Source of the DNA: an uncultured Clostridia bacterium | Lineage (GTDB): Bacteria; Bacillota; Clostridia; JAAYHZ01 | Length of the DNA stretch: 11,860 bases | Direction: 5' to 3' | Assembly (NCBI GenBank): GCA_937894465.1 | Contig: CALCRE010000158.1 | Coordinates: 1 to 11,860 of the forward strand | Shown here: positions 1-6,239 of the stretch, one piece after another | Layout of the letters: the number at the start of each line of letters is the position of its first letter | Numbering within the stretch: the stretch's first letter is position 1 | Made by a program: the position numbers and the translations under genes | Notes under the pieces: generated by a model | Databases searched by the model: none | The model's input: the letters and a program-made list of their open reading frames with translations, nothing else | Told to the model about the DNA's origin: nothing

Positions 1-166
1 TTGAGTAACGTAGTCAGTTAAGACTTAGGCTAGTCAACTAGGGCTTTTGCAAGCCTACTACCTTTAGGTGGTGGGTAGTTGACATGTCCATAAAAGGCTT
101 CCTTCGGAGCACCATACCAACAGTTTGCCTTTCGGGATATGGACTGTCCCTGTTCATTGTTTTTTT
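1..166 (+). ncRNA. Structured non-coding RNA, candidate raiA-type RNA (5' end cut by window)
   Basis: No convincing reading frame is present, but helices are dense. An 8-bp perfect stem pairs 33-40 with 76-83 and encloses two tetraloop hairpins: 41-46 with 51-56 (loop 47-50) and 57-62 with 67-72 (loop 63-66). Together these form a three-way junction. A second domain is closed by a perfect 7-bp stem, 86-92 with 138-144. Inside it, 97-101 can pair with 106-110, or alternatively 93-98 with 127-132. Further short complementarities (27-31 with 52-56; 134-137 with 147-150) suggest a pseudoknot or switching. The multi-stem layout, the size of about 150-200 nt, and the terminator-like end resemble abundant stand-alone RNAs of Firmicutes such as raiA RNA. 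That name is from memory of the class and not proven. The 5' end probably lies at or before position 1. The nearest coding start is about 400 bases downstream behind its own promoter, so this is more likely a free RNA than a leader. Confidence 0.55.
139..166 (+). terminator. Weak intrinsic terminator ending the structured RNA
   Basis: Positions 139-144 (ATGGAC) can pair with 152-157 (GTTCAT) through five Watson-Crick pairs and one G-U pair, with a 7-nt loop. Two bases later comes a run of seven T (160-166). The stem is short and weak. It also uses the same strand, 139-144, that closes the larger 86-144 domain of the RNA, so the two structures cannot form together. Confidence 0.4.
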
Positions 167-406
167 ATCAAATGGTTTTTTAAGTTTTGCATCTCAAAAA
201 ATTTTAATTCCATTTTAACAACTAAGTCCCATAACGTCAAGTCAAATCACATATCTTGAATTTTAATCTTTTGAGCATCTTTTAAGCAGACTTATTAATT
301 TTGAACATCCGATACTTAATAAAAGAAAAGGTGTACCCTACTTTGGATGATGTTTAAACTTAAATCCTTTTTTATTTTTACTTTAATTTTGCATCCATGT
401 GTTCTA
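167..406. other. AT-rich spacer without a gene
   Basis: No reading frame with a ribosome binding site is visible on either strand. The only pattern is a loosely repeated motif, TTTTG followed by an optional A-purine and then CATC, at 185-193, 269-279, 299-309 and 387-395, all in the same orientation. With such AT-rich sequence this could be chance. Confidence 0.4.
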
Positions 407-434
407 TTGATGCCGGTAAATATACCGGTATAAA
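407..434 (+). promoter_or_regulatory. Promoter with an operator-like inverted repeat in its spacer
   Basis: A -35-like TTGATG (407-412) and a -10-like TATAAA (429-434) are 16 bp apart. That spacer is filled exactly by a perfect 6-bp inverted repeat, CCGGTA (413-418) and TACCGG (423-428), with an AATA centre. A protein bound here would block RNA polymerase directly. The start of transcription would be near 441, giving a leader of about 137 nt before the dehydratase start at 578. The regulator is not identifiable from the half-site. Confidence 0.5.
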
Positions 435-577
435 CTCAACGTAAAGGGGACCGTGGAATAAGTTAAAGTTGGAGGTGAAAATAAGGAAAAAATGAATGGA
501 AATGTTGTATGATGCAGATAGGATTTATTCTTATCATAAGGATGAACTCTTCATCCGGACAGAAAGGAATTTATATT

Positions 578-1762
578 ATGAAAGTGACCGATATCAAAAC
601 ATTCGTTGTTGATTGCTTCCGCACCAACTGGGTATTTGTCAAAGTGTATACTGATGCGGGTATCACCGGCGTGGGAGAGGGAACCCTTGAGTACAAGGAA
701 AAAGCGTTGATCGGTGCCGTTGAGCATATCCGCAGCTACCTGATCGGCAAGGATCCGACGCAGATTGAGAAGCATTATCATGATATTTATCGCGATGCCT
801 ACTGGCGCGGCGGTGTAGTGCTGATGAGCGCGCTTTCCGCTGTGGAAACGGCTCTTTGGGATATCCTCGGTAAGCATCTCGGGGTGCCGGTGTATCAGCT
901 TCTCGGCGGCAAAGTCAATGAGGATTGCCGCATTTACGTCAACGGTTGGTTCTCCGGTGCCTGCGAACCGAAGGAATTTGCCGAGAAAGCGCGAAGCGTT
1001 GTTGATCGCGGTATCACGGCCATGAAATGGGATCCCTTTGGCAAAAGCTATTTGCAGATCTCAAACAGAGATCTCGACAAAGCTATTTGCTGCATTGCTG
1101 CAGTTCGGGAAGCTGTCGGTGACAAGGTCGATCTGCTGATCGAAGCGCACGGCCGTTTTGATGTGCCTACCGCCATCAAGATCGCACAAGAGGTAGCACC
1201 CTTCAAGCCGATGTTCCTAGAAGAACCTGTTCCTCCCAACAATCTCGAGGCTTTGAAAGCCGTGCGGGAGAAGTCACCAGTTGCTATTTCCGCCGGTGAG
1301 CGCCTATACACACGGTATGATTACAATGAGCTTTTCCACCTCCGTGCCGCTGACTATATCCAACCGGACGTTTCTCATGCAGGCGGTATTATGGAACTGA
1401 AGAAGATCGCTGCTATCGCTGAGGTAAACTACATTCCCTTTGCGCCGCATAATCCCTCCGGCCCCGTCGCTAACGCGGCCACCTTACAACTTGCAGCCTG
1501 CTGCCCTAATTTCTGCATTCTTGAAATAATGTATAGCGATGTGGTTTATCGCAGTGCTGTCACCGATGAAAATCTCGTCTATGAGAACGGTTGCATCATA
1601 ATTGGCGATCGTCCCGGTCTCGGCATTGAACTCAATGAGGCGGAATGTTTGCGTCACCCCTACGTCGAGCATAATCTTCGCCACTATACAGGTGCGTTGA
1701 CCGACATACGTCCGCCTGAAAATGCGTTTTACTTCGGTGAGAGAAAAAAGGAGGACTTTTGA
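578..1762 (+). CDS. Enolase-superfamily sugar-acid dehydratase (mandelate racemase / galactonate dehydratase-like)
   Basis: The 394-residue protein matches the mandelate racemase subgroup of the enolase superfamily. These Mg-dependent enzymes abstract the proton next to a carboxylate, and most relatives dehydrate sugar acids in the cytoplasm. An N-terminal capping domain (about 1-115, with GVGEG at 31-35 and RGGVVLMSA near 77-85) precedes a (beta/alpha)8 barrel. Probable metal ligands are E189 (in EAHGR), E215 (in LEEP) and E241 (in SAGER). H191 and the dyad H291 (in APHNPSGP) with D264 (in QPDVSHAGG) are the likely acid/base residues. Overall it resembles E. coli D-galactonate dehydratase, but the exact substrate cannot be assigned; mannonate, gluconate or another aldonate are possible. 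The start at 578 is chosen because AGAAAGGAA lies about 10 nt upstream and the MKVTDIKTF opening matches the family; longer starts add unrelated residues. It is followed one base later by the SDR gene. Confidence 0.85.
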   Translation: MKVTDIKTFVVDCFRTNWVFVKVYTDAGITGVGEGTLEYKEKALIGAVEHIRSYLIGKDPTQIEKHYHDIYRDAYWRGGVVLMSALSAVETALWDILGKHLGVPVYQLLGGKVNEDCRIYVNGWFSGACEPKEFAEKARSVVDRGITAMKWDPFGKSYLQISNRDLDKAICCIAAVREAVGDKVDLLIEAHGRFDVPTAIKIAQEVAPFKPMFLEEPVPPNNLEALKAVREKSPVAISAGERLYTRYDYNELFHLRAADYIQPDVSHAGGIMELKKIAAIAEVNYIPFAPHNPSGPVANAATLQLAACCPNFCILEIMYSDVVYRSAVTDENLVYENGCIIIGDRPGLGIELNEAECLRHPYVEHNLRHYTGALTDIRPPENAFYFGERKKEDF

Positions 1763-1763
1763 C

Positions 1764-2543
1764 ATGAAAACTGTGTTTATCACGGGTGCCGCCGTCAATA
1801 CGGGTTTTGGCATCGCACAAAAATTCGCCTCGGAGGGATGGAATGTCATCATTACCAGCCGACGTGAGGATACTGCCTTGGTGGCTGCTGCCAAGCTGCG
1901 TGCCGCTTATCCCGGTGTTACGATCATGAGTTACGGTCTGGAAATGGTTTTGCCCGACAACACCGTCAATGAGTCTCGCATTACGGCCATTTTCGACGAA
2001 CTTGAGGAGAAAAAGGTCAATGTTGATTGTCTTGTTCTATGCGCCGCTAATCTCGGCATTCATCAGCAGATTTTCAAGAATCCGTTATCCGATTTCATCA
2101 GCGTCATTAACACCAATATCGTAGCAAACTATTACATCATCGAGAGCTGCGCTCGCCGCATGAAGAAATGCCGCGATGGCTCTATCGTTTTTATCAATTC
2201 CAACACTGCCTACCGTGCTATTCCCGACCGTATCGCGTACAGCACGTCTAAAGCGGGGCAGCTTGGCATGATGCGTGCATTGGCTCTCGACCTCGGTGGA
2301 TACAACATACGTGTCAATGCGGTTTTACCAGGTATGATCAAGACGGACCGCTGGGAGAACAATTACAACAACTGTCGCTACGCACTTTCCAATTATACGC
2401 CTCTGCACGATATCGCGGAATTTTCCGACATTGCCGACGCAGTGTGGTACTTCGCCGTGTACGCCCGCAACACAACAGGTGCCGAGCTCTGTGTGGACGG
2501 AGGCAACATGATTCAACTGTATCCCGTCGTTCCTGAGAAATAA
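1764..2543 (+). CDS. SDR-family NAD(P)-dependent oxidoreductase
   Basis: A 259-residue single-domain short-chain dehydrogenase/reductase, the usual family length. The nucleotide-binding loop is TGAAVNTGFG (7-16), two residues longer than the classical TGxxxGxG. After the second strand, R33-R34 suggest a preference for NADP(H). The classical catalytic set is present: N118, S146, Y159 and K163 (YSTSK). The NNAG motif is altered to CAANLG (93-98). The C-terminal NTTGAELCVDGG (236-247) is typical of the family. Start: GGAGG at 1750-1754 lies 9 nt before the ATG, which is one base after the dehydratase stop codon, so the two genes are surely co-transcribed. A sugar-acid or keto-sugar-acid oxidoreductase role is inferred only from this neighbour. 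The gene ends 77 bases from the convergent glycosidase gene, with no clear terminator between. Confidence 0.85.
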   Translation: MKTVFITGAAVNTGFGIAQKFASEGWNVIITSRREDTALVAAAKLRAAYPGVTIMSYGLEMVLPDNTVNESRITAIFDELEEKKVNVDCLVLCAANLGIHQQIFKNPLSDFISVINTNIVANYYIIESCARRMKKCRDGSIVFINSNTAYRAIPDRIAYSTSKAGQLGMMRALALDLGGYNIRVNAVLPGMIKTDRWENNYNNCRYALSNYTPLHDIAEFSDIADAVWYFAVYARNTTGAELCVDGGNMIQLYPVVPEK

Positions 2544-2620
2544 GAAAGAAACAGTATGTAAATGGTTAACTTCTATCTTAGGGGCAATTTATGCGTGTAA
2601 TCAGAACGACTATGGTTATT

Positions 2621-4900
2621 TCAGTTGTTGATCTTTGCAAGCCATTTTTTATATTCCTTTAAGTCGAACTTAGGAGAACCGTACAAATAAGTATTCATGT
2701 ATTCTTTACTGTCTACAAACCATTTAATAAGCAACATTCCCTTGTCTGAATACATCAGGGGAATTTTATTAAATCTCTTGTTGCTGTTTGGTTCAACCTC
2801 AAAATCTTTTTCAAGGAAAATCCTGCCTGTGCCTACATCGGTAACACTTACTTTGCCCCTTACAGTATGAGGTGTACTGTTTGCGGCGGTAAGAACATGC
2901 CCCCACGCTTCCATTTCATCCAACATAAAAATAAAGGGTTGACTTGATCGCTTTATATAATAATAGGCAAGCTTCTTTTCAAAGTAGTAATCAACAACAG
3001 CATCTGACATCTGCGGCCAACCGTCCAGAAGATTCCACCAGATTACACCCCCCTTATTCTTCATGTCTGAACGAATGCGCTCGATAAAGAACTTTTTTGC
3101 TTCTGCCTGCGAAATTTGGGATGCTAAAATATAATCATCCATATCTGTCGGTATGTCGCCAAACAGTTCTCGTACTTGTTTTTCCATAAGCATGATCCGA
3201 TTATTGCTATTGTTCTGATCACTTGAATGTAAATCCCATTGCTCATTATCTTTATATGGCCAAAGGTATTCTTTATCAATAAATTTTTCTATGGAACACC
3301 TTGCAGGACACCCATGATATCCTATTTCACTAACAAAATGTGCATTGGAACCAGTATAAAAACCGCTTTTGTAATAATCTCTCGGCCCCCAAAGATGATC
3401 TTCGGGAAGAATTTTTCCACCTTGATTCACATCGCCCATAGAAAAAGCTTTTTCAGAAATATAGGGTGAAGATGGGATGTAACTCCTGCTGAAGTCCAAA
3501 CGTTTTATAACATCAGGCAATACTCTTCTTGTTATTGAATTTTCTTTTGGATTAAGTCCTGAATAACTGTAGACCTCATCGATTTCATTATCGCCGGACC
3601 AAAGTACAATGGACGGGTGATGGCGGTAAAGCTTAACAATTGTTTCGGCTTCATTGCGTATGATATTAAAAAACCGATCCGTTTGCGGATATGAGCGGCA
3701 TGCCATTGCAAAATCCTGCCATACCATTATTCCGGATTCATCGCACGAATTAAAAAACTTTTCTTCTTCATAAACGTTGCCACCCCAGCAGCGAACAATA
3801 TTGCATCCAACATCATTCAGTAATTCGAATGCCTTTTCATACCGTTGTGCATCACGACTGTGAAAAGCATCAAGCGGAACCCAATTTGAGCCAACCGCCA
3901 TTATTCTTACGCCGTTTACTTCAAAATGGAAGCATCCGTTAATACCATCGGTTATGTCTGAATGATGTAACTTAGCAATACGAAGACCGGTTCTTTGTGA
4001 GCCCTCACAAATTAATTTGCTTTTGCGGACAATCGTAACCTTGAAGTTATACAAATTGGGTTCGCCATAATTTTTCGGCCACCATAACTTCGCATTATCA
4101 ATGCAGAAATCCAACTTACCACTTTTAAATGTGATTGTGTGCTCGGAATGATGTTTTGAATCACCGCATTCTGCATCGATTATAAGGGTGGAATTACCGT
4201 TAAGGCACTCAATAGGTAAAACGGTGTCATAACAAAGCGTTACATGTGCACAATTTCCGGTAATTGATTTTGTCACGAAAAAAAGCTGTGTGAACCTGTA
4301 TTTAGGCTTGTACTGTAATTCGACATTTCTCCAAATCCCGGCGCTCAAGGCACGTGGCATGATGTCCCAACCGTAGCTGTGCGGAGCTTTGCGGACATTT
4401 GACGACTTAGAAGAACGATTCCATGAAGTTGATATTGTGCTAACATCCGGTTCAATTTTACTTTCTTCAATGACAGGGGACTTAATATTTACATGAAGTG
4501 TATTTACTTGGTCATATAGAAGCTGATCGCCGACCATAAAGTCATTGGGTAAGAACATATTTTCACTATGGCCGATTTTTATGCCGTTGAGATAATAGTC
4601 GGCAAAGCAATCAACGGCGGCAAAATGAAGATAAACATCATATAATTCACTCGGTTTTTCCGCAATGAAAGTTGTTTCATACCACCACTCATAGATCTCA
4701 TATCGCTCTGTTTCCCTGATGTTGTTGCCTTTAAAAAGGTCTCTCGGAAGGACACCGGCAGCTGATAAATCCAGTTCAACATTACCGGGTACTGTAGCCG
4801 GGACACAAGCTATACCGCTATTTTTTAGATCTTCCATACTATTAATTTTTATACTTCCGTCAATGAAATAGTATAGCTTCCATTTCCCTTTTAACTCCAT
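2621..4900 (-). CDS. Glycoside hydrolase family 2 protein, beta-mannosidase-like
   Basis: A 759-residue GH2 retaining glycosidase with no signal peptide, so cytoplasmic and probably acting on imported oligosaccharides. Order of parts: N-terminal sugar-binding jelly-roll (about 1-195, ending in the beta-mannosidase-type SYGWDIMPRALSAGIW, 175-190), an Ig-like sandwich (about 200-310), the TIM barrel (about 320-650) and a C-terminal Ig-like domain (about 665-745). The acid/base is E439 in LWSGDNE, with N438 before it; the nucleophile is E525 in FVSEIG. VRCWGGNVYEEE (369-380) and WWNLLDGWPQMSD (621-633) are typical of the beta-mannosidase branch. It is somewhat shorter than many beta-mannosidases, which often carry one more C-terminal domain. 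The start at 4900 is preferred over a GTG two codons earlier because AAGGGG then sits at good spacing. A related GH2 specificity (glucosaminidase, galactosidase) is less likely. Confidence 0.85.
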   Translation of the reverse strand: MELKGKWKLYYFIDGSIKINSMEDLKNSGIACVPATVPGNVELDLSAAGVLPRDLFKGNNIRETERYEIYEWWYETTFIAEKPSELYDVYLHFAAVDCFADYYLNGIKIGHSENMFLPNDFMVGDQLLYDQVNTLHVNIKSPVIEESKIEPDVSTISTSWNRSSKSSNVRKAPHSYGWDIMPRALSAGIWRNVELQYKPKYRFTQLFFVTKSITGNCAHVTLCYDTVLPIECLNGNSTLIIDAECGDSKHHSEHTITFKSGKLDFCIDNAKLWWPKNYGEPNLYNFKVTIVRKSKLICEGSQRTGLRIAKLHHSDITDGINGCFHFEVNGVRIMAVGSNWVPLDAFHSRDAQRYEKAFELLNDVGCNIVRCWGGNVYEEEKFFNSCDESGIMVWQDFAMACRSYPQTDRFFNIIRNEAETIVKLYRHHPSIVLWSGDNEIDEVYSYSGLNPKENSITRRVLPDVIKRLDFSRSYIPSSPYISEKAFSMGDVNQGGKILPEDHLWGPRDYYKSGFYTGSNAHFVSEIGYHGCPARCSIEKFIDKEYLWPYKDNEQWDLHSSDQNNSNNRIMLMEKQVRELFGDIPTDMDDYILASQISQAEAKKFFIERIRSDMKNKGGVIWWNLLDGWPQMSDAVVDYYFEKKLAYYYIKRSSQPFIFMLDEMEAWGHVLTAANSTPHTVRGKVSVTDVGTGRIFLEKDFEVEPNSNKRFNKIPLMYSDKGMLLIKWFVDSKEYMNTYLYGSPKFDLKEYKKWLAKINN

Positions 4901-5040
4901 AAACACATCCCCTTATAAAAACTTATAATTCTTTAAAAATATTGTACCATAAGTCTTCTGCAATGAAACGCAATCTATTTTTAAAGTTTACATCCGATTT
5001 AATGGTGGTTGACATCGATTGAGAAATATGATTCGGTAAT

Positions 5041-5056
5041 TTTATCAAATGATAAA
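5041..5056. repeat. Short inverted repeat upstream of the GH2 gene
   Basis: TTTATC (5041-5046) and GATAAA (5051-5056) form a perfect 6-bp inverted repeat around AAAT. It sits about 140-155 bases upstream of the GH2 start and could be a regulator site. It is AT-rich and may be chance. Confidence 0.3.
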
Positions 5057-5108
5057 GGTGAAAGGACGATCAATTAATCTGTTTTTCGAGATTGGAAACT
5101 TAAATAAC

Positions 5109-5127
5109 AGAGCTTAAATAAAGCTCT
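5109..5127. repeat. 7-bp inverted repeat / hairpin
   Basis: AGAGCTT (5109-5115) and AAGCTCT (5121-5127) pair perfectly around a 5-nt loop. On the plus strand the hairpin is followed by TACTGTTTTC, a poor T-tract. No plus-strand gene ends nearby, so an operator or a remnant terminator are both possible. Confidence 0.4.
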
Positions 5128-5187
5128 TACTGTTTTCTTGTGACCGAAAAGTAGATGATATGACATTTTTAAGCTTTTTTATTTTTT

Positions 5188-5226
5188 GTAATAAAAGAAG
5201 GCTCTATCTCAGGATAGCGCCTTCTT
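5188..5226 (-). terminator. Intrinsic terminator of the AraC-family gene
   Basis: Reading on the minus strand, the gene ends at 5237 and a strong hairpin follows 11 bases later. The outer stem pairs 5195-5202 with 5219-5226 (8 bp); after one mismatch an inner stem pairs 5204-5208 with 5213-5217 around a 4-nt loop. The downstream minus-strand sequence is TTATTAC, a short broken T-tract added to the T residues of the stem. It separates the regulator from the GH2 gene. Confidence 0.75.
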
Positions 5227-5236
5227 TGTTCTCTTA

Positions 5237-6160
5237 TTATTTGTTCCGGATCGGTCTGACCGGTCTGCCTTCAATGTATCCTCGATATCCCATAGGAGAA
5301 AGCTGTATCTTAGGAGCAATAGCGTCATCCCATTCATAGCCGTAAATTTCGGGATTGTAATTTGCTGTTTGTTCCCACAACTGGTCAATTGCATCCATGA
5401 AATTTTCATCGTCATATGGCGGTCCTTGAAACATCAGCATTTTACAAGGAGACAATTCCATGATCTCAAACCCCTCCGGAATCTCTCCCGCCCAGTCAAG
5501 GGGTACTTCAACACCTTGTGTATAAATGGAGGTTCCCTCAGGACGGAGTTGATCCGGCATCCACATGCCCACAGGCTCATACAAAGCACCTTTGATGCTA
5601 CACAAAATGCCCCATATATCGCAGCCAACTTCTTCGCAATACTCAAAATAGTGAGTAGCGGTTTTGCCTCTTTTCAAGATGACCTTCCTTGCCGGACGAT
5701 CAACGATCTGTACAAAAATTGCACTTGGTACATCGCTCATATTCTTATCCTCTTTTCCTTGTTTTAGTAAGTAGAAATCCCGAACATTGGACGGTATAAA
5801 AAGCTTGATTGGTTTTGGACTTTTGGCATACTTTTTTGGTGTGACACCAAACTCTTTAGCAAATGCTCTGGTGAATCCTTCGTGGGAGTCAAACACATAA
5901 TCAAAGGCTACATCAATGACTCTTTTTTGCTCATCACGAAGTACCATTGCAGCATGAGAAAGTCTAAGTTGCCTGATGTATTCAAATGGGGGTTTGCCTG
6001 TAAGCCTTTTAAATATGCTTGCTGCATAATATTCCGAGTATCCGGCAACCTTGGCCAATTGAAATTGTGTTATCGGCTCTTGGATATGCTCAGTGATATA
6101 TTCTTGCATTTGCATAACGGCATTGATTTGATCTTGATTTGGTGTTGTATTGATGTCCAT
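5237..6160 (-). CDS. AraC-family transcriptional regulator with GyrI-like effector-binding domain
   Basis: A 307-residue regulator with the DNA-binding part first. Two helix-turn-helix units cover about residues 15-115: one near 30-53 (TQFQLAKVAGYSEYYAASIF) and one near 79-108 (KRVIDVAFDYVFDSHEGFTR, then AFAKEFGVTPKKY). A linker of about 25 residues leads to a GyrI/SOUL-like small-molecule-binding domain (about 141-300), ending in a basic RPVRPIRNK tail. Proteins of this type usually sense small hydrophobic or cationic compounds, not sugars, so control of the nearby GH2 gene is only possible and not indicated. The ATG at 6160 is preferred over an in-frame GTG four codons earlier, because that GTG is part of the AGGAGGTG ribosome binding site (11 nt from the ATG). 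It lies 79 bases downstream of the TPR-protease gene on the same strand and has its own terminator. Confidence 0.9.
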   Translation of the reverse strand: MDINTTPNQDQINAVMQMQEYITEHIQEPITQFQLAKVAGYSEYYAASIFKRLTGKPPFEYIRQLRLSHAAMVLRDEQKRVIDVAFDYVFDSHEGFTRAFAKEFGVTPKKYAKSPKPIKLFIPSNVRDFYLLKQGKEDKNMSDVPSAIFVQIVDRPARKVILKRGKTATHYFEYCEEVGCDIWGILCSIKGALYEPVGMWMPDQLRPEGTSIYTQGVEVPLDWAGEIPEGFEIMELSPCKMLMFQGPPYDDENFMDAIDQLWEQTANYNPEIYGYEWDDAIAPKIQLSPMGYRGYIEGRPVRPIRNK

Positions 6161-6239
6161 TCGGTTTTTCACCTCCTAAAAACATTTTAGCATGGCAATG
6201 ATTTAGGTTTCTTGACTTAGGTTGCGAACATAGTTTAAT

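Larger units (their letters stand above)
4901..5194. other. Intergenic region upstream of the GH2 gene
   Basis: No gene is visible. Reading on the minus strand, a TACAAT -10-like hexamer (+ strand 4941-4946) lies about 41 nt before the GH2 start, without a good -35, so it is only a weak promoter candidate. Two inverted repeats (5041-5056 and 5109-5127) lie further upstream and are listed separately. A terminator of the AraC gene closes the other side. Confidence 0.35.

Noticed and set aside
33..83. Hairpin cluster resembling the end of an IS200/IS605-type element
   Set aside because: The helices extend into a second domain at 86-144 as one compact RNA, and no transposase remnant or TnpB frame is visible beside it.
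509..577. In-frame upstream start of the dehydratase gene
   Set aside because: The 23 extra residues do not resemble the family, and the ATG at 578 has a better spaced ribosome binding site.
1722..1763. In-frame upstream start of the SDR gene, overlapping the dehydratase
   Set aside because: It would add 14 residues before the conserved first strand (KTVFITG), and GGAGG is placed for the ATG at 1764.
2544..2620. Possible shared terminator between the convergent SDR and GH2 genes
   Set aside because: No stem of useful length followed by a T-run was found on either strand.
6184..6192. Extended -10-like TGCTAAAAT (minus strand) before the AraC gene
   Set aside because: Transcription from it would start within or at the AGGAGG ribosome binding site (6171-6177), leaving no usable leader.
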